The notes below the pieces were generated by a model that made no database searches, was not told where the DNA came from, and saw nothing but the letters and a program-made list of their open reading frames with translations. 64,000 bases of DNA from Chiua virens. Its lineage: Eukaryota > Basidiomycota > Agaricomycetes > Boletales > Boletaceae. The position numbers were made by a program, and so were the translations under genes. Positions 25,450-36,766 of the stretch are shown here, one piece after another. The first letter of the stretch is position 1; each line of letters opens with the position of its first letter. The stretch covers positions 1,550,001 to 1,614,000 of the forward strand of contig JAHNUO010000006.1 of the NCBI GenBank assembly GCA_019787685.1, written 5' to 3'.

Positions 25450-26392
25450 ATGGCCCCACTCTTTTCTCTCGTTGCCCTCTTCGCTCTCTTCTCCACCGTC
25501 ATCGCTTCCCCCCATGTATCACGCCACGTCTACAATCATGCCCACCGCGCCGTCACACACCCAAACATTGACCTAGATCGCCGTGACTCCCTCCCCCTCC
25601 CGAAGCGTAGACGTTCTCTCAACAAGCGTTGTGTCCCCCGTCCCGCTAACGCCACCACCTCTGCCGTTCCTACCTCGACGAACCCCATCAACGTCGCACC
25701 CGTCCCTTCTCTCCAGACCTCTTCTCCCCCTGGTACCTCCACTCCACTCCCCTCTTCCTCTGCCCCTCCCCCAACCACTTACCAGGCTCCTTCTCCCACC
25801 TCCGAAGCTCCCGCTCCCACCACGTCTGACACCCCTGCTCCATCTCCCACCACCTCTTCCACACCTCCCCCCGCTCAAACATCCTCATCCTCGAGCAGCG
25901 GCAACAGCGGCTTCCTGTCTGGCGTTCAGTCTGGGCAAGGTACCGTTCCTCTTTTCTCTTCGGGCTCGTCTTGTTAAGCCATCAAATCCAGGTACCTTCT
26001 ACAGCACAGGTCTCGGTGCATGCGGTATCACCAACAACGACAGTCAAAACATTGTTGCCGTCGGTTGGCAACTCTTTGACAACTACCCGTCCGTCTTGTC
26101 TTTTTCCTCCCTTTCCTTTTCTCACTCTCTCATAGAGGTGCCAACGGAAATTCCAACGACAACCCTGTTTGCAATAAGAACATCAAAGTTACTTGTAATT
26201 GCTCTCCTCCCTCCTTGCCTATCTTTGCTTATCTTCTCTGCTTTTCCAGACCAAGGCAAATCGGTGGTAGTCGCCGTTACTGACAGATGCACAGGATGCA
26301 AGGAGACCGATCTCGACATGTCTCCAAATGCCTTCGATCAGTTGGCGGACCCCTCAGTCGGTCGTATCAATCTTTCATGGGAGTGGGCATAA
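25450..26392 (+). CDS. Secreted double-psi beta-barrel (RlpA/expansin-like) protein
   Basis: Extracellular protein of the expansin/cerato-platanin-neighbour fold. Exons are 25450-25939, 25992-26088, 26136-26194 and 26250-26392 (262 residues). The signal peptide MAPLFSLVALFALFSTVIA leads into basic Kex2-like sites (KRRRSLNKR). About 90 residues of Ser/Thr/Pro linker follow, likely O-glycosylated. The C-terminal barrel reads GTFYSTGLGACGITNNDSQNIV, VCNKNIKV, VVVAVTDRCTGCKETDLDMS, AFDQLADPSVGRINLSWEW. Paired Cys and the DRC-x-GC / DLD / FD motifs are typical. No catalytic activity is implied by the sequence. Confidence 0.87.
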
Positions 26393-27097
26393 TGATCCGA
26401 CCTCATCAATTATTTGCTATTCATACACTTAACTCCTTAAATACGCGACAGACCGGTGCTGGTCGTTCACTCTCCTTGTCGAGAGCCCAGGGCAAGTCCC
26501 TGTCACTGCCGTACCCACACACATGATGTGCTACGATATAGATACCGTAGTTGATGGGTTTTCTGGCTGTATTGTTGATCCGCTTGCTTTGGTCAAGTCC
26601 TTTTTTAAAACGATAGATGGTATTGTGTTGTCTCTTTGTTCTACTTAGCAATGGAATGGTGCCTTGGAATCTAAGCGTCGCTTTTGTGCGACTTTGATAC
26701 ATCAGTTTCATGTCATCTCCGCTCGCAACGAGGGGTTCATTTCCGCTGTCCAATCCCACAATGCATGCCTAAAGTGAAAAAAATTGCCGTGCTTACAACG
26801 GAGAGCGTGGATTGCGGAAATGGCTCGTTTTTGACAAAGGGTCCCCCGTTTTCTTCTCATTTCCGCCACGCAACCGCAGCAAAAAGGTAAAAATAGTCAC
26901 CCCCATGGACACGGCGCACACCTCGCTTCCCGACATGTACGTCCCAATGAGCTTCGTCTAACCTAGCACGCGCAATCAGGCAACGCACTCCCCGAATGTG
27001 CGAAAATTCCCTTTGTCCGCCAGACATAGTCGCGTTAGTCGCACGCCCGCCCCACCTTGTTCGTTGCCGCATCTGAATTTCCGGTTCACAATTCGAT
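26393..27097. other. Convergent intergenic region, no gene seen
   Basis: About 700 bp between the ends of the barrel-protein gene and the IPI1 gene. Both strands were read for short exons of known families; nothing was recognised. It should hold two 3' UTRs. Confidence 0.45.
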
Positions 27098-29990
27098 TCA
27101 GAAGTACCATGCCGACCGCATGGAGCCTGTCACCCTTGCCCAATATAGCTCCTCTTCCGTACCCTTGACGGCTTCAGATACCGCGTTGCTCAGCCCCTTG
27201 TCCACCGTTTCGTATCTTGTTTGATCCGTGACGAGTGACGCAGCCAGGTCCAATGCGAGGCGTCGGACATGAGATGCAGACGTCGGAATCTTGCCAAACG
27301 GGCCAAGAATTTGTCCTCGTATGGGGTGCACAACCATGAAAAATGGAGTGAGCCGCGAGCTCAACGAGGAGATTTCCTGCAGGTCAGGGTCCGATCAGCC
27401 CTCGATTCACCACGACTCTCGTCATGAACGGAGACACACCTCACGTTCCATGACGCAGGATCCACGTTGGAGTAAACGTAACAGTACCCTCAAAATCGCC
27501 TAGAATTTTCGTCGGATCATTCTGCGGAACAGGCAAGCGAGCCCCTGCTCACCTGGGTCGTCGCGAGGCTGTTAGCACCCACTTCCCACAGGGTTTTAGG
27601 GAGGTGTATGAGCCACTCCTGAAACTTGCGTTCTTCACCTGCATCACCAGGGCTGAAGCAGCCAGTGTAACCCCCTTCTTTCTCGAGCTACATGTGACAT
27701 TAATGACGTATCGGATATTCCACACATGAGCTTACAAGCAATAGTCGACCGACAAATTCAATTGACAATCTTTTCACTGCAGAACCAGAGCTAGTCCTCA
27801 CAGCGTGATCAAGGATCGCAGTCAGCACTGACGGGGACGAGGGCTCTTTTTCTAACTCTTGTCCACTCCCTTGGTTCAGCAATGCCCAGATTGCTGGGAG
27901 AAGTGCTGCATATACTGCGGCCGAGACGGGTCTCGGTAACAGCGCGCCAGAACCACCATCTCCCCGAAGGAGCCGAATGACGTAGGATTTGACTAGATCA
28001 GCCTGTAGGCTGAACGAAATTTGAGTTTTCGTGGGTAACGAGGGTTTGAGACGTCGTTCTCGAAAACAATTTCCCCGATGCATATTCCTTGTTCCCGATT
28101 GGTGCGAGACAAGGACAAGCAATGAAGCAAGTTCGCAGTAGATCACACTGAGATCTTGGAAAACTTGTTCCACCTGCGTTCTTGGTGAGTCATCTGAATA
28201 CCACTGTCCAGGAGGGCTTGCCTTTGCTTCTCGATGCGCAGGGGTAAATGGAAAATACCTAGTGAGGTAATCAAGTAGCGTCTTGAGCTCCTCACGAACT
28301 ATATGCAGATCTGATCCCTGATTCACAATTTCAGAGGAACCCCAGCTTAGCCTACAAGGTCCACGTACTTGACCAGCACTCTGAAGAACGACACTGTAGA
28401 GAGTCCGGGTGATCTTGACTGCCGCCGCGAGCATTTGTACTTCCGTTTCGGTCGGATTCGTGCTTGGTGAGAATACGACGGGAGCGCCATCAAGAAACGT
28501 GGCAGTCAAAGTCGGGTAAAGGGTTCTGGACAATCTCTACAAGATTCACGTTCGACCAACGGATCATCCACGAGAAGGCTACCCACCATGATCAAAGAGA
28601 TGTCCCCCGACGGACGTGAAACATCGTCGATTTCGGGGGAAAGATCTGAGAGATGGCTTAGATCCCATGCAGCCTCTGGTTCTCTACATCGAAGCCGCGG
28701 ATCATAGGCAAAGTCTTCATCAAAACACTCAAACTCGGGATCCACATTCCAGGTTAAATGTTTGCCATTGACCCCGTAGTGTGAGAACTGGAACACGTTT
28801 GCATGTTCTTCGTATAGCCGAGCGCTCGCGAAAGATGGCCGCAAAAACCAAGTTGGTACTGGTACTGACGTTTCGCCAAGCTCTCTGTGCGATGCGCTAG
28901 ATGCGACAGACTGTGGTTCTATTGCGTGACGCAGAAAAGAAGCAAGGGATTGCAAGACTACCAGTTTTGACTAGGCAAGATGCGAGATTGAGCGAGGAAG
29001 AAAGATTCAGCAAACCCATACCTGGGGTGAAAGTATCACACTCGCGGTGGAAGTCGCCTGCGCCTGCTCCTGAGGGAGATAAAATGCAATAAGATAGATA
29101 GGAGCATCGTTAATTAGTATGGACAAACCTTCCGCTCCACCAAACTTTGTCCCTGCACCGAGAATTCCTAGGTAGCCCTCCAAAATACGCTTTCCGTGGC
29201 CAAGACGAGATTCATTCCATCCACCGACCACACTTTCTGGTACAGCATCCATAAGAAGGTCTAGAAAGCGTATTGCATCTATGCGGATTTCAGGGAATAT
29301 GTGCGTCTCGGCAGAGGCAGTGAAAAGCAATAGCAATGGTATGTGTGGAGTTCAGATCTTTCTGCGGAAGAACGTCAAAGTTGTAAAATGGTGACGATAC
29401 TGAACATGCTTACTTTCTCCAGACGAGGCAAGCATCCAGTCAAAAAAGGAGAGTAGCATTTTGCGAACGCTGGCGTCCTGTCGATAGCCGCATTACGCGG
29501 GAAGGCTCAGATTCAGACGTGACTGAAAACATACCTCGTCACCGATGAGACGCGCGCAGGCACTGAGTAGAGGAGCTATTGAACATTCGAGCAACCCAGG
29601 GTGATCTTGAAAAAGCTCTCTTGCACTGAAAATGGCATCTTTACGGGCTCCTGCACTGTAATGTTTGAAGAGGGAAAGTATGTCTTGCAAGGACTGCCGC
29701 CGCTTGTTAGTGGGTACAGTGCTATCTTTCTCGACAGCAATACTCTGAGTCGGAAGGGCGATACCTTTAGAATTTCAGCAGAAGAGACGAAAAGATATCA
29801 TTTTCACCTACTCCGAGCCTTGAACGAGGTGTCTATCACATTGGACGGCAACTTCTTACCCTTGCCAAGTTTCAGCTTCGCTTTCTGGAATGACGGTCAT
29901 AACGATTTCCAAACAACAAGATAGCATGCTGAGCGCCCTTACCGAAAAGTCTGCGACCTTCTCTTTCTTCTTTTTGGAGCTCTTTGGCAT
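27098..29990 (-). CDS. IPI1: Pre-rRNA-processing protein IPI1 (Rix1 complex, TEX10 homologue), several frame breaks
   Basis: Rix1-complex component for ITS2 processing and 60S maturation. The start MPKSSKKKKEKVADFSKAKL and the region RQSLQDILSLFKHYSAGARK, LFQDHPGLL, TASAETHIFPEIRIDAIRFL are diagnostic. Downstream text includes SKLVVLQSLASFLRHAI, TLTATFLDGAPVVFSPS and VVHPIRGQILGPFGK near the 3' end. First exons are 29990-29943, 29884-29812, 29764-29535 and 29477-29414. Frame continuity fails near 29347-29356, 29060-29069, 28525-28533 and 27465-27490. That is more breaks than any other gene here, so either the assembly is poor across this gene or this copy is decaying. Exon ends in the last third are uncertain. 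Confidence 0.75.
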
Positions 29991-30189
29991 CAGGAAACAC
30001 GAGTGCTAGCATGCAACAAGTAATTTGGCGAGGCTTGGTGGATTCCTAATCTAGTAAAGACTCGGACAGTAATGTGACTAGAGGACGAAGAATCCAATAC
30101 GAATGTGCGCCCAGAGGACGTCTAACATGCCAGCAACTTTGGGATATAGGTCAAGAATGTCACTAATTCTAGATCGCTACTGAAGAAAA

Positions 30190-30600
30190 GCATTCTCGAG
30201 GTTCAAGCAGAATATGCCGGCGTCGAATACTATGTATTTAGGCCTCCCCTCGGTGTCGCTGGTGTGCAGAAATGGTATGGGTACACGGATGGACAAAGCA
30301 TTGAGTGGTGGTGTCGGGATTCCCGCTAAGGATGGTTCGGAACAAGATCACCGACGCTGGAACGCTGCACCTGCCGATGCAAAGACCACATACAGGGCTA
30401 ACGAGCAATGATTAATGAAGAACCATGTCTGGGATTAAGCTGGAAGGAGACCGCGGAAACCGAGTGCAGTTTCAAAATGCTCAGGACGTCGGAAACAGAT
30501 GCTATTACCAGAATGCCGACCAGTGAATTGGCACCTGCCTTCCTGACGTGTACCGTGACCTTCTCAAGACAGGACCAGTCGAAGGAGACCATCAGCTCAG
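30190..30600 (-). pseudogene. Decayed copy of the NPC2-type gene next door
   Basis: Plus-strand text at 30195-30240 (TTCAAGCAGAATATGCCGGC) aligns to 31132-31165 (ATCCAAGCAGAGCATGTCGT) in the last exon of the intact gene. Text at 30250-30365 aligns to 31255-31375, including CGGT, GTGTGC, GGTGGT, CTAAGG and GATCAC in order. I judge about two bases in three to match. The segment between these blocks, with the intact gene's last intron, is missing. A weaker match continues to about 30600. No reading frame survives over the family motifs, so this is a relic of a local duplication. The remaining bases of 29991-31097 hold nothing else I recognise. Confidence 0.55.
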
Positions 30601-31097
30601 CCCAATCCAGCCTGAGACTCATGGTTCGAGGACGTACCTTATTCACTGATGTAAGGTACAGCCATCGATCGATCCAGCGACCTTGCCGGTGGTTCACGGG
30701 CACTAAAGTGGCGAAAATGTCACCTTTTAAACAGGTTGGCTGCAGTAGCGTTGCCGTCAAGGAGAATTAACTTGGAAGTTGACTCACTCTTCGACGTGTT
30801 TTTGGTGCTCTATGATCTAGATTGAACCAGAATCCATCATGTTGTTGCATCCGAACAACCTCGCCGAGGACCCGTCTCCGAGTCCGATAAACCTCCGACT
30901 CCATTGGCTCCAATCAGCATCGACGATATCGCCGAGGGTATTCACTTTGCCAAGAGGCTCACGCTTCTAACTGGCCGGGCAGGTAACGGCCATTAGATAT
31001 GCGTCATCATGATACCGACGCCAATGCAAGATTCTGGCAGGATGATGGCATAAAGTATATACATGCAAGCAAAGACCAATAATGTCGTCAATTTCAA

Positions 31098-31820
31098 TTA
31101 CCAAGAACCAAAGAAGGGGAATTTCATAAAGTCGACCTTGAGATCCAAGCAGAGCATGTCGTCTTCATCGACCGTATATCCTCTTACATTGATGGTGAAC
31201 TTGGCTACAGTAAGGTTGAGTGGAGAGTAACTCGTGTGTTTGTGAGGCAAACCTTGGGGGATCTCTCTCGGTAACGCGACAGTGTGCGAGACGTTATAGG
31301 TGCCCGGCTCAACAGGACATTGGATGGTGGTATTGGCGTTCCGACTAAGGGCGGTTAGAAACGGGATCACTGTCTGCGAAAGAAGACTTACGCCTCATCG
31401 CAGACGTCGAATCGTTTCGACAACAACTTGATGATACCAAGTTTGACGGTAACATCGGCATATGCGCCGTCCTGAAGGCGTCGTCAGTCTTGAAATCCAA
31501 GTGAGTAAGCTAAGCTGGGAGGTGAACCTGAATAGTATCGACGGCGGTACCTGTGACCGTGACAGTAAGGTCCTGGCCCGGCTTGGGAGGATCGGGTGAT
31601 ACATTTATCGACTTTATTTGAATAAGCTGGCTGCCGCTGCCTATCGACCTGGTCAGTTGTGAAACTGTAGACGAGCTGTGTTCCCACCGCAATCGACGTA
31701 GGACCACGAATCAAAAACATGAAGAGACGTGTCTTCAAGAACCTGCTGATCCGCGGTGGAACCCGCGAACGCCGCACCTGCGAAGAGTGCGAGCAAGGAC
31801 AACGAGAAAAGGCGGACCAT
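31098..31820 (-). CDS. NPC2/ML-domain lipid-transfer protein (PG/PI-TP), one unresolved junction
   Basis: Small secreted or vacuolar sterol/phospholipid-binding protein. It begins MVRLFSLSLLALFAGAAFA, a signal peptide, and continues HVFDSWSYVDCG, the start of the ML fold. Next come IQIKSINVSPDPPKPGQDL, VKLGIIKLLSKRFDVCDEA, TTIQCPVEPGTYNVSHTVAL and FTINVRGYTVDEDDMLCLDL. Exons are from 31820, then to 31528, 31471-31392, 31344-31253 and 31204-31098. The junction after DCG cannot be closed in frame by any GT-AG or GC-AG choice I tried, so there is probably another one-base error near 31620-31680. Conserved Cys residues of the ML domain are present. Confidence 0.85.
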
Positions 31821-31942
31821 GTTTGAGTTTGAGCTGGTAGAGACCGAACAAACAGAGCAGTCCTAATACGGGTGGAGTGTGGGTAACAACTTCCCGATTA
31901 TGACGAGGACGCTATGGCAGTTCGTGGCTGCGGGTCATTGCA

Positions 31943-32924
31943 ATGCCTCACCCTTCTTCCTTTACCTCCAACCTAGTCATGAAACAACGAGACTATTGTT
32001 GTTGTGCCATTCCTCTCATCAATGCGGGCATTTACACCACACTCACAGAACAGTTCATGCTTGGTATCATCGCAGGAACCCTTTCCGTCGCTACCCCTTC
32101 CAGTAAGCATCTCCTTAATCTCGCTTTTCCCGCAGTCTCAGTCTCACCTGGACAGTCGTCGGCGCTGCAACCCCATCTTTTGCTCCCTTACTCTTTGCGA
32201 TTTTTTGTTATGTAGCTGCAGCCATCCAGATTATGGGCTTCGTCGCTGTCGCTCAAGTAAGTGGCGAGGCTACTTCTCCGTCCGCAGTTCATCTCACATG
32301 CACAGGAAAAAACAATCACGTATCGAAGATACGTCACCCTTCACACAATAGCAACTATCGTGGTGTTTTCCATTGCTGCTGTCTGGATTATCATTTCTGC
32401 CGCTCGTCACTCCACCGCGCAATCGAACTGCGAGGCAACTTTCTTCTCGGGCAGTACCTCGTCAGAGGGTGGAACACTCTGCGACATATTTTCCTGGGCC
32501 GACGTCGGTCTGATGGGTGCTGCTTGGGTATTCTTTGCGCTTGTCCAAGTATGTGACGACTTCCCATTACAATCATATACTTAGCATCTTCTCCAGACTT
32601 ACTTCCTTTTCGTCTTGTCATCATATGGATCCTCTCAACGAGAGGATCACGAGAAGTATGATGCACTCAACGATTCCACTAGAGCGCTGACGGATGATAT
32701 CCCAATGGCCGACCGTGGTGACCCCTGGGATTCCAGGCCATCCTACGAGTTCGCTGGGGGTCATGGTCGTGGTCACGCAAGGGAGGACAGCACAGGCGTC
32801 TACGATCACCGGGGTGCCACCCCAGAAAGAAGGTTATGAAGGGTACACTACCTACTCGTCACGACCTGAGTCCCAGGCTGATGACCATATGACTGGCCGG
32901 CACCACGACACTTATGGACACTGA
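31943..32924 (+). CDS. Conserved basidiomycete four-TM membrane protein, one frame break
   Basis: Function unknown. Exons are 31943-32102, 32156-32256, 32306-32548 and 32597-32924. Four hydrophobic segments are visible: CCCAIPLINAGIYTTL into MLGIIAGTLSVA; FAILCYVAAAIQIMGFVAV; TLHTIATIVVFSIAAVWIII; and LMGAAWVFFALVQTYFLFVL. A Cys pair (SNCEATFF, LCDIFSW) lies in the predicted loop. The cytosolic tail is hydrophilic. The frame appears to shift by one extra C in the CCCC run near 32817-32823. Corrected, the tail becomes EGYEGYTTYSSRPESQADDH and the protein 276 residues; uncorrected, it stops at 32839. I recall similar basidiomycete proteins but no named role. Confidence 0.7.
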
Positions 32925-33155
32925 GTACTGATGTATAACACACCGCGGTCAGCATTTGTCTTTCACTATACTCGCTTGCATTTTAATATGCACACGTGAA
33001 GTCTAGCACATAGTTAGATCTTTTCATGGACTCTCTAGGAGCCTTCTGTGTTATAGCTTTCACGCTCCTTTGAGCTGACAGAAGCTGCTTTTTGATGTTA
33101 CTCATATTGCAGATACGAGTTAGTATCTTTTGATATACTAGTTGAACAATGTCCA

Positions 33156-34462
33156 TTACGTTTCTTCGTTGTCCTCCCATGGACCTATCTTCAACGTGAG
33201 ATGTCGCGTGTCTGCGATATGTTTCCACCTCTCCTCCCTCCCGTCTTCTGACATGATACGACTGTGAAAGGAAACATAGACTGTATCCAATAGTGATTCT
33301 CGAGTCAGGATCAACTCCTCCAGGCTGTTGCAAATGATACGCTGTTCGTCGAACAGAGGGGCAACATACCAAGCATGGATAATCTGTAGCTTGAATGTCC
33401 GAAGGGAAGGCCCCAACGCAAGAATGAAATTCTCCCTGAGCTCGTTTACTGTCACGAGCGAAAGTGCCAAGTACTCGAGCGTCGGGAGATTGCGTAGACA
33501 AGACGCAATGACAGGGGTGGTGAGACGGGTGCTGCCTAGGAGAACCAACTTGCGAAGGCAGAATCCAGGGCCGTTGACGAGGGACTCCAGATGGGCGTTC
33601 CTCATTTCGAATGCCAATCGATGACCTTGAGCGTGTGTGAACGACTCGAGATGGGCGTTAGCAAAGACGGAACTGAATTTAATTCTGTCAAAGGTGTTGC
33701 TTGTGACGCTGCGAATGGTAAGGTGACGGAGTGCCGGAAAGGATGCTTCGTGATTGATATGGCAGTCGCCAGATAATCGCAATGAGCGAATACAGATGCT
33801 GGGAATGCGATCGAACGGGGAAACGCGTGTGCTGGGATCAAGGTGGAGTTCGTAGGTGGTCAGGTGGGGAGGTATTTCACCATCCTTGTAAGTCGTCAAA
33901 GGATATATAGCACCTTCAAAGTCAAGATGGTACCGCATGTGCGGGACTGCAGACGACAGTTAGGAGATAGATGAATGGGTGAGACAGTACACACCGTTCA
34001 GAGGAAAGGGGTGATAGTGGCGAACATCGAAGACGCGCAAAGTTTCCAAAGAGGTTAGTTTGGCGAGAGTGTGATATAGCTGGGAAGCAGGGGTGGACTA
34101 GGGAGGGGATCATATGAGGTTCTTGGGAACAGGGAAGCCAGAGGAAGACAAACTTGGCCAGTACGGAGAATTTCCACGATGCGACCATCATTGGCAATGT
34201 CTGCCCACCGCACATGGAGGGCTGTTTCAGGAGCGGACGAGACATAATGGTAGAAACGTTCCATTTGAAACTCGTTTCGCAGGGAGACGTATCTGCGGAA
34301 GGTATCGCCAGCGTCATAGTAGGTCTGTCTGCAAGTATGGAGGAAAAGAATGTGGGCATTCAAAGGCTGGCTTGATTGAATGATAGCCTGGTGGTCGGCG
34401 AGGATAAGATCGTAGATAATGAGGCGAGTGTCGAGCGGTAAGTCAAGGAATGCCAGCTGCAT
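33156..34462 (-). CDS. F-box/LRR-like protein
   Basis: Exons 34462-34154, 34079-33995 and 33946-33156 encode 394 residues. The N-terminus (MQLAFLDLPLDTRLIIYDLI) resembles the short F-box or F-box-like helix found in many Agaricomycete proteins. The same segment continues HTCRQTYYDAGDTF. The rest contains irregular leucine-rich repeats such as SLRLSGDCHINHEASFPALR, RKLVLLGSTRLTTPVIAS and LPTLEYLALSLV. If the F-box call is right, the protein would select substrates for an SCF ubiquitin ligase, but no substrate can be inferred. Such genes are very numerous in this group of fungi. Confidence 0.65.
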
Positions 34463-34714
34463 GGTGATGAATCCCAGGATAGCCTCGCCGCATCAACGTG
34501 GATTCATACTATCCCGCGTTAGGAGCGCAACAATTACAGACCCGTCGTCAACGTGGTCTGTCTGAAACTCGACCTGCTCCCTCACGCAAGGCCAACAAAA
34601 CCAGCCGCGTAAGGGGCAGGCTTCCTCGATCCACCTTCTTCTCCTATCTCCACTCAAAACACTCGCTCAGCGTCTGTGACGCGGCCTTGCACCCGTTCCA
34701 TTCCATTCCATTCC

Positions 34715-35301
34715 ATGCCTGCCCCAACTCACGTCTCCTACGAGGTCTGCCTCGACTTCATCAACGATACCCACGACTGCGCAACCATACAACTGCTGCG
34801 GGACTACGGAAGGGCAACCAGCGCGATCGTGCTGCTCCATCCCGGGGAAAGCGTCACCCTCATCCTCGATGCTGGCTCAGTTTACAAATATGCTCTCAAA
34901 TCACGCACAAAGTCGCCAACGTGAGGTGTGTCTCGTTCTCCACCAATCTCATCCCGTCACGCTTTTTGATATTTGTCGCGCCTTTCAGTGCCCGAAGTTG
35001 GAGGGACGTACGGTGCGACATATCACAACTCTTCTCGGGTGCACCCTCCCGCACATCCCCGCGTGCATCTCCACCCCCGCTATGTAATGGGGTCACGGTC
35101 GACCGCGTTTGGCGGGATTACCGCTTTAACGTCTGGAATGATTCTGTACGTCGACTGACCTGCAAACGGCATATCAGTTCCTCATCTTCAATCTTTGATC
35201 TCCCAGTGAGCTCGCACGTGAGGTTATACCCTCTCAAGACGCACGCCGTCATATTATACTATCGTCAACGACAGAACGCAGGTCATTCTGCTGACGGATA
35301 A
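34715..35301 (+). CDS. Small conserved fungal protein of unknown function
   Basis: Exons 34715-34920 and 34989-35301 give 172 residues. The first exon reads HVSYEVCLDFINDTHD, LLRDYGRATSAIVLLHPGES and VTLILDAGSVYKYAL, a compact beta-rich pattern. The second begins ARSWRDVRCDISQLFSGA and later has VDRVWRDYRFNVWND. I recall similar text in other basidiomycetes without a function. A GT donor at 35146 could end the protein earlier, giving about 120 residues. The ATG is preceded by four CCATT repeats. A start upstream is not excluded. Confidence 0.55.
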
Positions 35302-35601
35302 TCACCCGCACTCGTCGTAATACCTAACCTATAAACGTATCTGTTATCCTGTCCCGTCTGTGGGTGGTTTCGAACCATCCCAGGAGGGGGCAAAAGACCC
35401 TTTACAGTCTTGGTCATGTAACACTATCAGTTGCTTGGTATCAAATCTACACTTGGCTGTGACTTGGACTTCACACACTCGTATTGTACTTTCTTAGGCT
35501 ATTGTGCTCTCGTTACCATGCCCTTGCGAAGCTCAGACCATTTGTTGTCCGAGGTCAGTGGAACAATAGACGAACAATCACGTAATGACATTGCAAGCGG
35601 T
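35302..35601. other. Convergent spacer, no confirmed gene
   Basis: This 300 bp stretch separates two gene ends. On the minus strand it contains GGTTCGAAACC preceded by a CAAGA...TCTTTTG hairpin, which superficially resembles T and anticodon arms of a tRNA. No acceptor stem or D arm fits, so no tRNA is called. Confidence 0.4.
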
Positions 35602-36635
35602 TCACGAGAGCCGCAGGTTCTGTACAGTATAAGGCGAAGGTTGGGGTGGACCTTTATTCACAGAACGTGACCGACTTCGGGGTAGCCAGCCCGTCCGTGT
35701 AAGTGCACCCTTGGCAAGCTGCCCAGCAGACCGAATTTCTCCGGGAGCCGCGGAGCCCGCGTGCAGAGATGTTTTGGGGAATGCTGCGCTGTACGGAGCC
35801 TTGGCATTCTCGGCTCTGGAACTTTCCGCCACCTGTGCCCGGTGCTGTAGGAGCGGTCTGGCGAGAAGCATTTCCTGCAAGAGATTCAATGTCCCGTCTT
35901 CTTTATTATCCGGGAGACGCACGATGTATGTATTGGCTTTCTCGCTGATGTCAGCGAGAGCCTCGCGTCCTCGATACCTCAAAACCTTGTGGAGATTTCT
36001 TCGTGTCACGGAACGCAGTTGTCCCTTGTCGGATACCTTTAATTGGAGCTCATCGGAGACAGACACATGTGCATCAGTGACACTGCTATTGAGCACACCT
36101 CTTGGCGTGTTCCACCGCAACTTGTCCGTCAGCAGTTCTCGACCTACAGCACGTGCTGTCATCTCAAATTTGAAGTCCTTTGGATTGTCGACCAATTCAA
36201 GAAGAGCCATAGGTGCGTTGTCACCCTTTCGATTGTCGATCTGGATAACACGCGTATAACCGCCTGGACGCTCTTTGTATCTCTGCGCAAACGTCGAGAA
36301 AAGTTTTGGCAAGAGCTCTGGCTTGAGGAGGAAGCCTTGGGCACGACGATAGGATGTTTCTTTCCCTCTTTTACCGAGAGTGATTATCTGTCCCTGCGAT
36401 CAGACGGTTGTGCAACAAGGTTCAGAATCCATACCTTTTCTGCCAGCCTTGCGGTATCCTTTGCCTTTGGAAGTGTGGTCCGAATTTGTTCATGCTCGAA
36501 CAACGAGCTGACCAGGTTTCTTTAAGTGCGGGATGAGTATTAAGACAGAAAGGAACATTCCATTACGCACCGTAGCATCAAATTACGATGCGAAGATGTT
36601 CTGGAGAACTTTCGAAAGGCGACACCATGCTTCAT
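35602..36635 (-). CDS. Mitochondrial large ribosomal subunit protein bL17m
   Basis: Component of the mitoribosome large subunit. Exons 36635-36571, 36519-36435 and 36387-35602 encode 311 residues. The bacterial L17 core is visible: HGVAFRKFSRTSSHRNLMLR, NLVSSLFEHEQIRTTLPKAK, TARLAEKIITLGKRG and FAQRYKERPGGYTRVIQ. A long C-terminal extension, as in fungal MRPL8 proteins, follows. No frame break. The start is 131 bp from the acyl carrier protein start, on the opposite strand. Confidence 0.9.
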
Positions 36636-36766
36636 TGCAAGTTGAAGAACGCTATTAGACTTGGACGACGGAAGTAACTTTGCTGGTTGCTTAGCTAACT
36701 TCGGTGAAATCCGGACAGTGAACATGCAAAACCGTGCCGGGTGCTGTCAAACGCTTTCACACTAAA

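Noticed and set aside
30398..30770. Overlapping 120-residue open frames on both strands
   Set aside because: They lie in or beside the decayed NPC2 copy and contain no family motif; chance openness of a degraded coding region.
34696..34715. CCATT repeat as a functional element
   Set aside because: Four short units next to a start codon; a simple microsatellite with no further support.
35348..35425. tRNA-Tyr-like element on the minus strand (CAAGACTGTAAA hairpin and GGTTCGAAACC)
   Set aside because: No acceptor stem pairs with the sequence after the T-like arm, no D arm or A box is present, and the T stem has a mismatch. At most a distant relic; chance is as likely.
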